From Chitinophaga eiseniae (GTDB lineage: Bacteria; Bacteroidota; Bacteroidia; Chitinophagales; Chitinophagaceae): 64,000 nucleotides of DNA. Below are positions 37,011-46,787 of the stretch, in pieces. Location: positions 558,001 through 622,000 of the forward strand of contig NZ_JABAHZ010000003.1 in NCBI RefSeq assembly GCF_012641265.1, in the 5' to 3' direction. Made by a program: the position numbers and the translations under genes. Every line of letters starts with the position of its first letter. Positions within the stretch are counted from its first letter, which is position 1. The notes beneath the pieces are model-generated. The model saw nothing but the letters and a program-made list of their open reading frames with translations, searched no databases and was not told the DNA's origin.

Positions 37011-40000
37011 TCAGAAAGTAACATTTACACCAAAATTGTAGGTGGCATACAGCGGGTATACATTGTTATCCACACCTGCTTCCTTGGGTTTACCGCCAAT
37101 TTCAGGGGTAAAGCCCCTATAGCGGAAGAAGTTGAAGGCATTTTGTGCATTGGCATATACACGCAGGTTTTTCATTCCCCACCTGTTCGCCATCGCTGCC
37201 GGGAAATTATATCCCAGCTGTATATTCCGTATCCTGAAGTAACTGCCGTTTTCTACGAAGAAAGAATTGGGTAAATAGTTATCGCGGCCACCGATGAAAG
37301 CGGAAGGATAGGTATTGGAAGTACCTTCTCCATGCCAGCGGTGATCATAGAAATCTTTGGTAAAGTTTTCATTACCAAAACGGGCGCCGAGGTTAGCATT
37401 ATATACTTCCATACCGGCCACTCCCTGGAAGTCGAGCGCCAGGTCAAATTGTTTCCAGGAAAAGAAGGTATTGATACCGTAAGTGTAACGGGGATTGGGA
37501 TTACCCAGCGGTACCCGGTCGTTGGCATCAATAACGCCATCAGGAACGCCTTTGGGGCCGCTTACATCCCGGTATTTGAAATCGCCTGCACGGGCTTTGG
37601 GTTGTGCGGAAGCTGCAGCTTCTGCATCTGTCTGGAAAATACCATCTACCAGGTAACCTACAAATTCACCGATAGGACGGCCATTCATGGTACGGGTGCT
37701 AAGGGCTCCGCTGGTGAGACCACCGCCACCACCGTAAATGGGATTGTTACCGGAAATTACATTCTCTACTTTGTTTTGATTATATCCCACATTTCCGCCC
37801 ACAGACCAGGTAAAGTCTTTGCCTATCTTGCTTTTCCAACTCGCGGCTATTTCTACACCACGGTTCAGCAGATCGGCCTGGTTGGCGATAATACCGCCGG
37901 AATTAGTTCCCACAGAACCAGGAATCCGGATCTCAAAAATGGCAGCTTCTGTTCTCCGGTTATAATAACCTGCTTCTATATACAGGCGGTTGTCCAGCAT
38001 ACTGGCTTCCACACCCACATCTGTACCTACGCCTCTTTCCCAATAAGTAGTGGGTGGTACTACAGAGTTCACACTGGCGCCGGTGTTGACAATACCGCCG
38101 AAGATGGCTGTTAAATAAGGGTCCTGTGCTACCCGCAATACCGATACATCAGAAGGAATAGTGGCATTCCCCACTTTACCCCAGCTACCGCGAATTTTAA
38201 GGTTATCGAAGAAATGCTGGTGCTTCATGAAGCTTTCTTCGGTTACTATCCAGCCTATTCCCACTGAGGGAAAATATCCCCAGCGATGATCGCCAAAGAA
38301 TTTGGAAGATCCATCGGAACGGAGGGAAGCATTCAACAAGTACCTGTTTTTAAATGAGTAGTTGATCCTTCCAAAATAAGAAGCCACGGTGTACAGTGTA
38401 CCTTCATCTTTTACTTCACGGCCATTGGTGCTGCCCAGTTTCAGGTACATATCGCCTTCACTGTTGTTGGGTACATCAGGCGCCAGCGCCGTCAGTTTAT
38501 AGGTTTGATTGCTTTGAGCGCCCTGCCCTATCATTACGCGTACGCTATGTTCATTGAATTTATTCTCATAGGTCAACGTATTCTCCACAATCCAGTTACG
38601 GGTATCCGTATTTTCGCGGGTAAGCTTGCTGTTGGTAGCGCGTTGTGCAAGGGTAGCCGCAAATACCGGTACATAGTTGCGCATCAGGTTTTCCCCATAT
38701 TCGCCACCCAGGCTGGAATGGAATACAAAATGTTTGGCAAATCGCAGGTCGGCATATACATTACCGGTAACGGTTTGCTTTTTAGTGAACTGGTTGAAAA
38801 AGTCGAGCGTAGCCTGGGGATTGAAGTTAGCGCCTTCTCCCAGGTTAAAATCGTTAGGATCGCCATAGCTTCCATCTGCATAACGTACCGGCACTACAGG
38901 AGCAGCTGCGTACAGCTGGCGCCAGATAAAGTCTGGTACATCGTTGGATTTGCTGGCAGCAGCGGTAATGCTATACCCGATTTTCAGCGGTTCAAATACC
39001 TGTATATCATTTTGGAGGCGAGCGGTAAAACGGGTATAGTCGTTGGTTTCCACCAATCCCTGTTGACGGAGATATCCCACGGAGAAATTATAGGTCGATT
39101 TTTCAGAACCGCCGCTTACGGATACCTGGTGGTTCGTGATCATGGCATTGCGTAACGCCAGGTGATACCAGTCGGTTCCTTTTCCGAATTGCGCAGGGTC
39201 CAGCAATGGTGGCTTGCTGTTCCTATCCTGTAACTCATTCACCAGGGTAGCATACTGGTTGGCATCGGCCATCTTTACTTCGTTGGTTACTTTCTGATAG
39301 CCTACGTAACCATTGTAGTTCACCGCCGGTTTGCCTGATTTTCCTTTTTTAGTGGTGATCAATACTACGCCGTTGGCGGCACGTATCCCGTAAATCGCCT
39401 CGCTGGAAGCGTCTTTCAGGATACTCATATTTTCGATATCTGCCGGGTTCAGGAAGCTGATATCATCGTACCATACGCCATCTACTACATAGAGCGGACT
39501 GTTGCTGCCATATACGGTACCCATACCGCGGATCTTTATTTCCGGGGCGGCGCCGGGCTTCCCGATATTGGTGATCTGTACACCAGGCACTTTACCTTGC
39601 AAGGCGCTTACGGGGTTGGCAATGGGTTGTTTATTAATTTCTTCTGATTTCAGCTGACCAATAGCACCGGTAACATCCACTTTACGCTGTACACCGTAAC
39701 CTACTACTACCACCTGTTCTACCTGGCTGATGGCTTCTTCCATTTCTATGTTCACCACCGATTGACTGTTCACGGGTATTTCCTGGTTGGAGTAGCCAAT
39801 GAAAGATACCACCAGTGTGGAATTTTCAGGCACAGTGAGACTATAGGAACCATCGGGGCTGGTTACCGTCCCCCGGGAAGTCCCTTTAATACTGATGGTT
39901 ACACCGGGCAACGCTGTTTTGGTTTTCCTGTCGGTGACCTTACCAGTGATCTTTATATCCTGTAGTTCAGGAGAATTCGACATGATGACCACCAGGTTAT

Positions 40001-40334
40001 TTTCAATGACCTTATATTTCAGGCTGGTGTTAGCGAGAATATTGCTCATAAGGTCGGCCAGGCGGGTGTTGGTCACATCCACATCTACTTTCTTCCGGAT
40101 ATCTTTTAACGCGTTGTTGTACAGAAAACGATACTCGCCCTGTTTCTCGATGTTGTGAAGTACTTTGGCGATCTCCGCTTCTTTCAGCCGGAGTGTAATA
40201 GTTCCTTGTCCCCTCGCGTTGGCAGATACCTGGAGCACACCTGCCAATAGCAGTACGGCGGTCCAGTTCATAATTAATAGCACTTTTTTGAAGGCATGGG
40301 AGGGTCGCTTCGCAGTTGTTAGCGATTTTTTCAT
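37011..40334 (-). CDS. SusC-like TonB-dependent transporter with STN domain
   Basis: This 1107-residue protein carries a signal region (residues about 16-42), an STN domain (about 45-120) that can signal to FecR, and a CarboxypepD_reg-like domain (about 127-205). The plug starts at VVVVGYGVQRKVDVTGAIG, and a 22-strand barrel of about 780 residues ends in Phe (NFGVNVTF). The STN domain together with the adjacent FecR and sigma genes indicates substrate-induced transcription through cell-surface signalling. It forms the import pore with the SusD protein. Confidence 0.95.
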   Translation of the reverse strand: MKKSLTTAKRPSHAFKKVLLIMNWTAVLLLAGVLQVSANARGQGTITLRLKEAEIAKVLHNIEKQGEYRFLYNNALKDIRKKVDVDVTNTRLADLMSNILANTSLKYKVIENNLVVIMSNSPELQDIKITGKVTDRKTKTALPGVTISIKGTSRGTVTSPDGSYSLTVPENSTLVVSFIGYSNQEIPVNSQSVVNIEMEEAISQVEQVVVVGYGVQRKVDVTGAIGQLKSEEINKQPIANPVSALQGKVPGVQITNIGKPGAAPEIKIRGMGTVYGSNSPLYVVDGVWYDDISFLNPADIENMSILKDASSEAIYGIRAANGVVLITTKKGKSGKPAVNYNGYVGYQKVTNEVKMADANQYATLVNELQDRNSKPPLLDPAQFGKGTDWYHLALRNAMITNHQVSVSGGSEKSTYNFSVGYLRQQGLVETNDYTRFTARLQNDIQVFEPLKIGYSITAAASKSNDVPDFIWRQLYAAAPVVPVRYADGSYGDPNDFNLGEGANFNPQATLDFFNQFTKKQTVTGNVYADLRFAKHFVFHSSLGGEYGENLMRNYVPVFAATLAQRATNSKLTRENTDTRNWIVENTLTYENKFNEHSVRVMIGQGAQSNQTYKLTALAPDVPNNSEGDMYLKLGSTNGREVKDEGTLYTVASYFGRINYSFKNRYLLNASLRSDGSSKFFGDHRWGYFPSVGIGWIVTEESFMKHQHFFDNLKIRGSWGKVGNATIPSDVSVLRVAQDPYLTAIFGGIVNTGASVNSVVPPTTYWERGVGTDVGVEASMLDNRLYIEAGYYNRRTEAAIFEIRIPGSVGTNSGGIIANQADLLNRGVEIAASWKSKIGKDFTWSVGGNVGYNQNKVENVISGNNPIYGGGGGLTSGALSTRTMNGRPIGEFVGYLVDGIFQTDAEAAASAQPKARAGDFKYRDVSGPKGVPDGVIDANDRVPLGNPNPRYTYGINTFFSWKQFDLALDFQGVAGMEVYNANLGARFGNENFTKDFYDHRWHGEGTSNTYPSAFIGGRDNYLPNSFFVENGSYFRIRNIQLGYNFPAAMANRWGMKNLRVYANAQNAFNFFRYRGFTPEIGGKPKEAGVDNNVYPLYATYNFGVNVTF

Positions 40335-40408
40335 ACATTTAGATTCAGAGGTAATAAAATGGAAGCCAGCTGCTATTTGGATCGGCGAAGCTTCCTGTTA
40401 TGCTTCAG

Positions 40409-40432
40409 AGGGAAATGTTGACGCATTTCCCT
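40409..40432. promoter_or_regulatory. Hairpin in the FecR-SusC gap
   Basis: Arms 40409-40417 and 40424-40432 form a perfect 9-bp stem with a 6-nt loop. It lies in the 157-bp gap between fecR and susC, which are both read on the minus strand. The T-run follows only in the plus direction, so in the sense RNA it is more a leader structure than a terminator. Confidence 0.4.
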
Positions 40433-40491
40433 TTTTATTACCAGTAGCTCATGACGTGTTATACCTGCTCCTTTTTTTCATAACGGAAATA

Positions 40492-41574
40492 TTACTGGTT
40501 TATAATGATATCAGTACCGTGGATGCTATAGTTAAATACAGCGGTCATTTGTAAGGCTTTTAAGGCCTGTTGTATCGTTTCCTGGGCAAATACGCCGGTA
40601 AATCTTAGTTGTTCGAGTTGCGGGTCGCTAAAGCGGATGGTAACGCCATACCAGCGCTCCATGCGGGCAGCCAGTGAAACGAAGGACTCGTCCCGGAAAA
40701 CGAGCTTATTTTCCATCCAGGAGGTTTCTACAATGGCAGCTTTATTTTCCTCGTAGTAAGTGAGGTGGCGGACCTCCATCACCGGCTCATTGCCTTTGGT
40801 GTTTTCCTGTTGGATTTTCTCATCAGTAACCACAATTTTCTCTGCGGGCCGGAGAATAATCCGCTCTCCGGGCCGGTTATGCAGCGACGCTTCTATGCTT
40901 CCCTGTATCAGTGCCGCTTCCGTCACTTTTTCGCCCGGGTAAGCACGTACATTAAAACGGGTACCCAATACCTTCACATCCATCCGGGTAGTGTGGATAA
41001 CAAAGGGATGCTCTGCATTTTTTGCCACTTCGAAAAAAGCCTCCCCGGTCAGCGTGATATCCCGGTTACCATTACCAAAATCTTTATTATAAGTGAGTTT
41101 ACTGCCGGCATTCAGCCATACCTGGGAGCCATCGGGCAAATGTACTGCCGTGCGCGAACCATTCTTTGTCACCACTTCATTGAGTGCCAAAGGCGAGGCT
41201 GGTTTGCCCACCGGCCGCCACCACCAGGCAGCTGCTATCAGTCCGCCGGCCACTACGGCCGCTGCTGCATATCGCCACCATGACTTTCTTTCCTGTGCCT
41301 CCAGCTGGAAAATAGCTGTTTGTTGTTCTTCGAAGGATAATCCTATGTCAATACCTTTTTCCTGCATGCGGCTAATCAGCCGCCTGTGCGCATCTTCTCC
41401 CGCAGCCTGGTCATCGGCCCCAGGGTCTGTTTTCCAGATATCCATAATGGCTTCCACCGGAAAATGCAAATCGGGATGGGCCCGCAACAAGCTGCCGAGC
41501 TCCTGCAGCTCCTCTGCAGATGCTTCCCCGGCCAGTTTACGCCCCATCAATTCCCAGATACGCTTGTGATTCAT
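40492..41574 (-). CDS. FecR-family anti-sigma factor
   Basis: The 360-residue protein has a cytoplasmic N-terminal domain (about 1-95, ASAEELQELGSLLRAHPDL), one transmembrane helix (about 100-118, YAAAAVVAGGLIAAAWWW), and a periplasmic FecR domain (about 150-245) with TKNGSRTAVHLPDGSQVWLN. A C-terminal STN-interacting domain ends in NYSIHGTDIIINQ. It should hold the adjacent sigma factor and release it when the SusC STN domain reports substrate. It follows the sigma gene by 95 bp. Confidence 0.93.
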   Translation of the reverse strand: MNHKRIWELMGRKLAGEASAEELQELGSLLRAHPDLHFPVEAIMDIWKTDPGADDQAAGEDAHRRLISRMQEKGIDIGLSFEEQQTAIFQLEAQERKSWWRYAAAAVVAGGLIAAAWWWRPVGKPASPLALNEVVTKNGSRTAVHLPDGSQVWLNAGSKLTYNKDFGNGNRDITLTGEAFFEVAKNAEHPFVIHTTRMDVKVLGTRFNVRAYPGEKVTEAALIQGSIEASLHNRPGERIILRPAEKIVVTDEKIQQENTKGNEPVMEVRHLTYYEENKAAIVETSWMENKLVFRDESFVSLAARMERWYGVTIRFSDPQLEQLRFTGVFAQETIQQALKALQMTAVFNYSIHGTDIIINQ

Positions 41575-41669
41575 AACGTTTTGATAGCTACTTCCTATAC
41601 AGGTACCTGTTTTTACAAAAATCTACTAAAGGGAAATAAAAAAAATTTCCGGCGCGGGTAAAACCGGTG

Positions 41670-42239
41670 TTAACGAACGGGTTTCTTTAGCTGTACATTC
41701 AATGCCCTGGCTATTTTGGCTAACGCTACAGCCAGCTGGTTATCTATTGTTTTCACAGAAATATTTAAAATCTCTGCTATCTCTTTATATTTCAATCCAT
41801 CTTCCCGGATCAGCTTAAAAATAACCTTACACCGGGGCGGTAATCCTTCAATGGCAGCAGTAATACGTTCCATCATCTCCGTGGTAAGCAGCTGCTGTTC
41901 GGGGTTCTGATGCGGACTGGCCAGCTCTACAGATAAGTCATCGATGGTAATGGATACCTGCTTCTTTTGTTTGAAGAGATACTTCAAAGCAGTATTCTTC
42001 ACGCTTACATACAGGTATACCTGCAGGTTATTCACTTCTTCCAGCTGGCGCCGGCGCTCCCATAAGCTAATGAATACATCGGATACTACTTCTTCAGCTA
42101 CTTCGGCTACTTTCACAAAAGACACGGCAAACTTCAGCAGCGGCGGATAACAATGAAGAAATAACTCCTTGTAGGCCAACTCATCATCGTATAAACTTAT
42201 ACGACGTTGCCATTCTTTTATTTCATTACCGTGGGCCAT
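41670..42239 (-). CDS. ECF RNA polymerase sigma-70 factor
   Basis: This 189-residue sigma factor has region 2 (AVSFVKVAEVAEEVVSDVFISLW) in two blocks and a region 4 helix-turn-helix (YKEIAEILNISVKTIDNQLA). This is the layout of Bacteroidota ECF factors that pair with FecR and SusC. It should direct transcription of the downstream susCD locus. It starts 29 bp after the GH130 gene, so it may be co-transcribed with it. Confidence 0.93.
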   Translation of the reverse strand: MAHGNEIKEWQRRISLYDDELAYKELFLHCYPPLLKFAVSFVKVAEVAEEVVSDVFISLWERRRQLEEVNNLQVYLYVSVKNTALKYLFKQKKQVSITIDDLSVELASPHQNPEQQLLTTEMMERITAAIEGLPPRCKVIFKLIREDGLKYKEIAEILNISVKTIDNQLAVALAKIARALNVQLKKPVR

Positions 42240-42268
42240 ATTAATGGCTCAAAGTAAAGGAAAAAAAA

Positions 42269-43393
42269 CTATTTGGGATCATACACTGCCACGGACACTC
42301 TCGAATCAGCACAACCGTAATATAAAAACCATTGATGCTTAAAGTATACCATGCCTTCTATAAACACGGTGCCGTCTTTGTACTGACCACTTTTTTCATA
42401 CGGCTGTTGTGGATACAAAAAGGGAGTATCCAACCGCGTGATCATTTTAGCCGGATCATGCTTATCAAATAAAAATTGTCCCGCGCAATAAGCGCCGGCA
42501 GCATAACGGTGATCGCCTTTATCGCCGGTAGCATTCTTTCCATTGTACAACAGTACTATGCCTTTATCGGTATAAACGGCCGGTGGCCCGCATTCCGTCA
42601 GGTCGCTATCGAAATAACCTTTCCGGGGAGATGCCAGCTCGCGCAGGTTCCCTTTTTCATCCACGAGCGGCGTCCAGTCTGTGAGATTAACAGAGGTAGC
42701 CGCATATACATGGTGTTCGCCCCAATACATCCAGTATAACCCGTTTATTTTTTTGATGACCTGCCGTCCGTTTTTCAACGCTGTTAAAATAGAAGCAGAC
42801 TTACTCGGAATGTTTAAAAATTTTCCCACATAGGCTTTAGCGAAAACAGGCCCGGTTTTTTGCCACTTTCTCAGATCCCGGGAAGTGGCAGCGCCGAGAC
42901 GCGGTACCTGCCGGTTCCATTGCGTATACAACATCACATAGGTGCCCTCTTCCGTTACGGCCACCCGCGGATCTTCACATCCTCCCGGCCACTCATAAGG
43001 TCTTTGCGCATCATTGCCCGGGTATAATACCGGTTTTTGCTCTCGCCGGAAATGAATACCATCAGCACTTTCGGCATAACCTATCCTGGACGTCCTGGTA
43101 CCGATACGGTCGCCGGTTAAATCTTCTGCCCGGTATAATACCACCACTCTATTATTCAGTACTGCCGCAGCGGGATTAAAAGTATAATTCCCCTCCCAGC
43201 TCACCAGCTGGTTACTCATGGGGTCCAGGAAGCGGGTACTGGTATCGGGAGAAATAACAGGATTGACTGCATCTGCTCTCACAAACGGCGGGAACGCCCA
43301 CTGGGTCTTAACAGGAGCCGTTGTTGTTTGCGCAAACACGGCATTAAAGGTTAATAAACAATTGGCTACCAGCGTAAAAAAAATAGGCTTCAT
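42269..43393 (-). CDS. GH130-family beta-mannoside phosphorylase or hydrolase
   Basis: The 374-residue protein has a signal peptide (MKPIFFTLVANCLLTFNAVFAQ). A five-bladed propeller of the GH130 type follows, with NPAAAVLNNRVVVLYRAEDL, the catalytic-Asp motif GGCEDPRVAV, WYYWGEHHVYAATS-like blades and ECGPPAVYTDKGIVLLYN. Secreted GH130 members in Bacteroides are often beta-1,2-mannosidases that hydrolyse, while cytoplasmic ones are phosphorylases. The export signal here favours hydrolysis. It is the most upstream minus-strand gene of the locus. Confidence 0.85.
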   Translation of the reverse strand: MKPIFFTLVANCLLTFNAVFAQTTTAPVKTQWAFPPFVRADAVNPVISPDTSTRFLDPMSNQLVSWEGNYTFNPAAAVLNNRVVVLYRAEDLTGDRIGTRTSRIGYAESADGIHFRREQKPVLYPGNDAQRPYEWPGGCEDPRVAVTEEGTYVMLYTQWNRQVPRLGAATSRDLRKWQKTGPVFAKAYVGKFLNIPSKSASILTALKNGRQVIKKINGLYWMYWGEHHVYAATSVNLTDWTPLVDEKGNLRELASPRKGYFDSDLTECGPPAVYTDKGIVLLYNGKNATGDKGDHRYAAGAYCAGQFLFDKHDPAKMITRLDTPFLYPQQPYEKSGQYKDGTVFIEGMVYFKHQWFLYYGCADSRVSVAVYDPK

Positions 43394-43501
43394 ATTGGTG
43401 GAGGCATTTAGTACGCTTTAAAGATGAAATCTTTTTCCTTTAAACGCAATAGGGATATGGCAGGAATTATCCAAATGGCAGGAATTGTATATTTTTTGTC
43501 A

Positions 43502-43532
43502 TTGCTGCCACCCTGTTGGTTATCTATTTTTG
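43502..43532 (+). promoter_or_regulatory. Predicted gap promoter (Bacteroidota type)
   Basis: A TTG at 43502-43504 and TATTTTTG at 43525-43532 are separated by 20 bp, matching the TTG-N19-21-TAnnTTTG consensus of Bacteroidota primary promoters. The gap start codon is 22 bp downstream. Confidence 0.65.
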
Positions 43533-43554
43533 TATTAAATAAAAACAGAAACAC

Positions 43555-44532
43555 ATGAAAGTTGCCATCAATGGATTTGGAAGAATTGGCCGGATGACCT
43601 TACGCGCCTTACAGAACAAAACCGCCGTAGAAGTAGTGGCGATCAACGATCTGACAGATGCTGCCACCCTGGCTCACCTGTTTAAATACGACAGCGCACA
43701 TGGGCATTTCCCTGGCACCGTGGAAGCTGGATCCGATACGATTACGGTGAATGGTAAAACCATTGCCCTGCTCAATGAAAAAGATCCCGCACAACTGCCC
43801 TGGAAAAAATTAGGTATCGACGTAGTCATTGAATCTACCGGGCGTTTTACCGACAGGGCCAAAGCGCAGGCACATATTGACGCAGGTGCACAAAAAGTGC
43901 TGATCACTGCACCCGCGAGCGGAGGTGTAAAAACGATCGTGCATGGTGTTAACAACGAATTAATCGGCAACGATAATATTTACTCCACCGCCTCCTGCAC
44001 TACCGGGAGCATTGCACCGGTGCTGCTGATCCTCGATAAAGAATTTGGTATTACTTCCGGCTTTATGAGCACCGTACACGCCTTTACGGCCGACCAGCAA
44101 TTACAGGATGCGCCTCACCGGGACCTGCGCAGGGCCAGGGCTGCTACACATTCCATCATCCCCACAACTACCGGCGCCGCCAAAGCCATCGGTGAAGTAT
44201 TACCCAACCTGAAAGGTAAAATGGACGGATACTCTTACCGCGTGCCTGTCATAGATGGATCTATTGTGGATATCACCGTTAATCTCAGCCGGGAAGTATC
44301 CGTTGATGAGCTGAATACGCTGTTTAAACAATATGCCGCCAGTTCGCTGAAAGGCATCCTGGCCTATACAGAAGAACAATTTGTATCTGCCGATATTATT
44401 GGTAATACACATTCCTCTATCATTGATGGCAACCTGACCAAGAGCCTTGGCAAAACTGTTAAAGTGGTGGCCTGGTATGATAATGAAACAGGTATCTCCA
44501 ACCGTATTTCAGAGCTGATATCACTGCTGTAA
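43555..44532 (+). CDS. gap: Glyceraldehyde-3-phosphate dehydrogenase (type I)
   Basis: This 325-residue enzyme has the NAD-binding start MKVAINGFGRIGRM and an Asp in VVAINDL that favours NAD. The catalytic Cys is residue 148 in STASCTTGSIAPV, and the C-terminus has KVVAWYDNETGISNRI. It oxidises glyceraldehyde 3-phosphate in glycolysis. Most type I enzymes read SCTTNCLAP at the active site, so the Gly-Ser here is a variant. It may be the minor, specialised copy of the genome. A promoter box lies at 43502-43532. Confidence 0.93.
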   Translation: MKVAINGFGRIGRMTLRALQNKTAVEVVAINDLTDAATLAHLFKYDSAHGHFPGTVEAGSDTITVNGKTIALLNEKDPAQLPWKKLGIDVVIESTGRFTDRAKAQAHIDAGAQKVLITAPASGGVKTIVHGVNNELIGNDNIYSTASCTTGSIAPVLLILDKEFGITSGFMSTVHAFTADQQLQDAPHRDLRRARAATHSIIPTTTGAAKAIGEVLPNLKGKMDGYSYRVPVIDGSIVDITVNLSREVSVDELNTLFKQYAASSLKGILAYTEEQFVSADIIGNTHSSIIDGNLTKSLGKTVKVVAWYDNETGISNRISELISLL

Positions 44533-44563
44533 AACGTGATTGTTTTTGTTATTTTTGTTACTT

Positions 44564-45574
44564 ATGTCCAGATCCCGCTCTTCTGCTAAAAAAACGGTGG
44601 TCATCGTTGCCACACCAGGTATCCTGCTATTGGATATTGCAGGCCCTGCTGATGTATTTTCCATGGCATCCAAAGAGATGGCCAACCAGGAAAAGGGATA
44701 TGAAATTATACTGGCATCGGTGACTAAAAACAAACATATTGCCACTAAATCCGGTATCCGTATCGCCTGCGATATTTGTGTAACGGATATCAATTTTCCC
44801 ATAGATACCCTGTTGATTGCCGGTGTTTCCCTGAGTGCCCTGGATAAAATCCCCGCCTCGTTTTTCACCTGGCTCACAGCACACTACCCGGGAATCAGAA
44901 GAATGGGCTCCGTGTGCGTAGGTGCTTTTGTGCTGGCAAAAGCCGGGTTATTACACAACAAGCGCGCTACCACGCATTGGGAACATTGTACCCGGTTGCA
45001 AGCGGCGTATCCTTCGTTAACGGTAGACAGTACTCCCTTTTTTGTGCGGGACGGAAATATCTATACCTCTGGTGGTGTTACCTCCGGTATGGATCTTTCC
45101 CTGGCATTAGTAGAAGAAGATTTTGGCAGGGAAGTAGCGTTGCAGGTATCGCGCCAGCTGGTACTTCACCTGCGGCGTGCCGGCAATCAATCACAGTTCA
45201 GTAACCTATTACCTTCTTTTGAACTTAAAAGTCCACTGATCAGAAGTATCCGCGAATGGCTGCTCAAAAACCTGGATCGCGAAATCCGGGTGGAGTATAT
45301 GGCCGACCATGTAAACATGAGTCCCCGTAACTTTGCCCGGGTTTTTCTAAAAGAAACCCAGCTTACCCCGGCAAAATTTGTAGAAAAATTACGGGTAGAA
45401 GTGGCCCGTCAATACCTGGAAGACACCAATCTGAGTGCAGAACAAATTGCGGAAAAATGTGGGCTCGGTAACTTAGTTTCCATGCGACGGGTATTTATCA
45501 GGCACCTGCAAATATCTCCCAGCTTTTACCGGCACGCGTTCCGCACCACCCTGGCCACTGAAATGGCCTCCTAA
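44564..45574 (+). CDS. GlxA-type transcriptional regulator (DJ-1/PfpI plus AraC)
   Basis: I use the ATG at 44564 (336 residues, MSRSRSSAKK). A DJ-1/PfpI-like domain (about 10-190) holds the Cys elbow GSVCVGAFVLAKAG and the THWEHCTRL motif. A C-terminal AraC-type double helix-turn-helix follows (HVNMSPRNFARVFLKETQ, LSAEQIAEKCGLGNLVSMRR). This is the layout of GlxA-family regulators, whose ligand is usually unknown. It lies 31 bp after gap and may be co-transcribed with it or regulate its neighbour. Confidence 0.9.
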   Translation: MSRSRSSAKKTVVIVATPGILLLDIAGPADVFSMASKEMANQEKGYEIILASVTKNKHIATKSGIRIACDICVTDINFPIDTLLIAGVSLSALDKIPASFFTWLTAHYPGIRRMGSVCVGAFVLAKAGLLHNKRATTHWEHCTRLQAAYPSLTVDSTPFFVRDGNIYTSGGVTSGMDLSLALVEEDFGREVALQVSRQLVLHLRRAGNQSQFSNLLPSFELKSPLIRSIREWLLKNLDREIRVEYMADHVNMSPRNFARVFLKETQLTPAKFVEKLRVEVARQYLEDTNLSAEQIAEKCGLGNLVSMRRVFIRHLQISPSFYRHAFRTTLATEMAS

Positions 45575-45637
45575 ACATTTGGTGCTTCTTAGCGAATGTT
45601 TTATGTTGGAGAGATAATTACCGGAAAACCTGATTAT

Positions 45638-46594
45638 ATGATGCGTATTTTTTTGAAGAAGTATAGCGCACTAACGATGCTCTTTTTGCTGGGCTGCCTG
45701 GCTAATGGAATGGCGCAAACCACCCAGACCATCTATCTCTCCAAATCCGATACTACTAAAAACAAGTTTATTGCGGTACTGCCTCCTGCTGCTGTAAAAA
45801 CAACCGGCTACCTGTTCCTCGTACCAGGTGCTTTTGAGCAACCGCAAGATGTGCTGGCGCAATCCGGCATTCCTGCTGATGCAGCACAAAAAGGCATACT
45901 GGTAATTATCCCGGTGCTGGAAAATGGTAATGCAGGCCTGGCCATTGATGACGCCACTCAGCAATCGCTTAAAAAGATACTGGAGTATTGCATACAGCAA
46001 TACCAGTTATCTGGCAAAAGTCTCTACCTGGGCGGGTTCTCAGCCGGTGGCGCCTGCGTGATGAAGTTTGCAGAATCGCTCGTAAAAAACAATACACCTG
46101 TTCAACCAAAAGCCGTTTTCACGATTGACGCACCGCTGGATTTTGAACGGATGTATCATTCCGCGCAACGTAACCTGCGGCTCGCACCCGGAGGCCGGGT
46201 AAATCCCGAACAAAAAATGATTGCAGGCTGGCTGGAACAGTATATGCAGGCCACCGCTAAAACCGGTACTGCCTTCTTTCATGAGGTTTCGCCCTATAGC
46301 TTTTCAGACACCACACAAGCAGCGGTAAAATTATTGCGCAACATCCCGGTTACTATTTACAGCGAGCCTGATATTGAATGGTGGATGCAAAACCGGGCAT
46401 TCGATTACAGTACGCTCAACGCAGTAGATGGCGCTGCCATGATCAATGAATTACATTTACTGGGCAACAACAATGCACGGTTTATTGCCACGCGCGATAA
46501 AGGTTACCGGCTCCCCAATCATAATAAACATCCTCATTCCTGGAGCATTGCCAATCCAGCCGAAGTGGTTAGCTGGTTGCTGTCATTTCAATAA
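45638..46594 (+). CDS. Secreted alpha/beta hydrolase
   Basis: The start is taken at 45638 (MMRIFLKKYS), where a signal peptide ending GMAQ begins; the frame is open from 45596. The mature protein of about 290 residues has the nucleophile elbow LGGFSAGGACVMKF (GxSxG), a core seen in esterases and feruloyl-esterase-like enzymes. A late His (PNHNKHPHSW) and an Asp could complete a triad. The substrate is unknown. It lies 63 bp after the GlxA-type regulator on the same strand. Confidence 0.78.
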   Translation: MMRIFLKKYSALTMLFLLGCLANGMAQTTQTIYLSKSDTTKNKFIAVLPPAAVKTTGYLFLVPGAFEQPQDVLAQSGIPADAAQKGILVIIPVLENGNAGLAIDDATQQSLKKILEYCIQQYQLSGKSLYLGGFSAGGACVMKFAESLVKNNTPVQPKAVFTIDAPLDFERMYHSAQRNLRLAPGGRVNPEQKMIAGWLEQYMQATAKTGTAFFHEVSPYSFSDTTQAAVKLLRNIPVTIYSEPDIEWWMQNRAFDYSTLNAVDGAAMINELHLLGNNNARFIATRDKGYRLPNHNKHPHSWSIANPAEVVSWLLSFQ

Positions 46595-46787
46595 CCGTGT
46601 CTAAATCTCATTACTATTCATTCATATATAAATCATCTTTTCCGCGTACAACCCCGATAACAGTAATTAACAATCCCCTGAAAGCGCCGTGCAGCCTGAT
46701 CCGGGAAGGATCGCTATGGTACTGTACCTGGCAATTAACAAACTGGCATTTTATTTGGCTTAGTACCTATATCTAAATCATTGTATT

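Noticed and set aside
40409..40432. Hairpin as terminator of the fecR transcript
   Set aside because: The T-run is on the wrong side for minus-strand transcription, so it is listed only as a possible leader structure.
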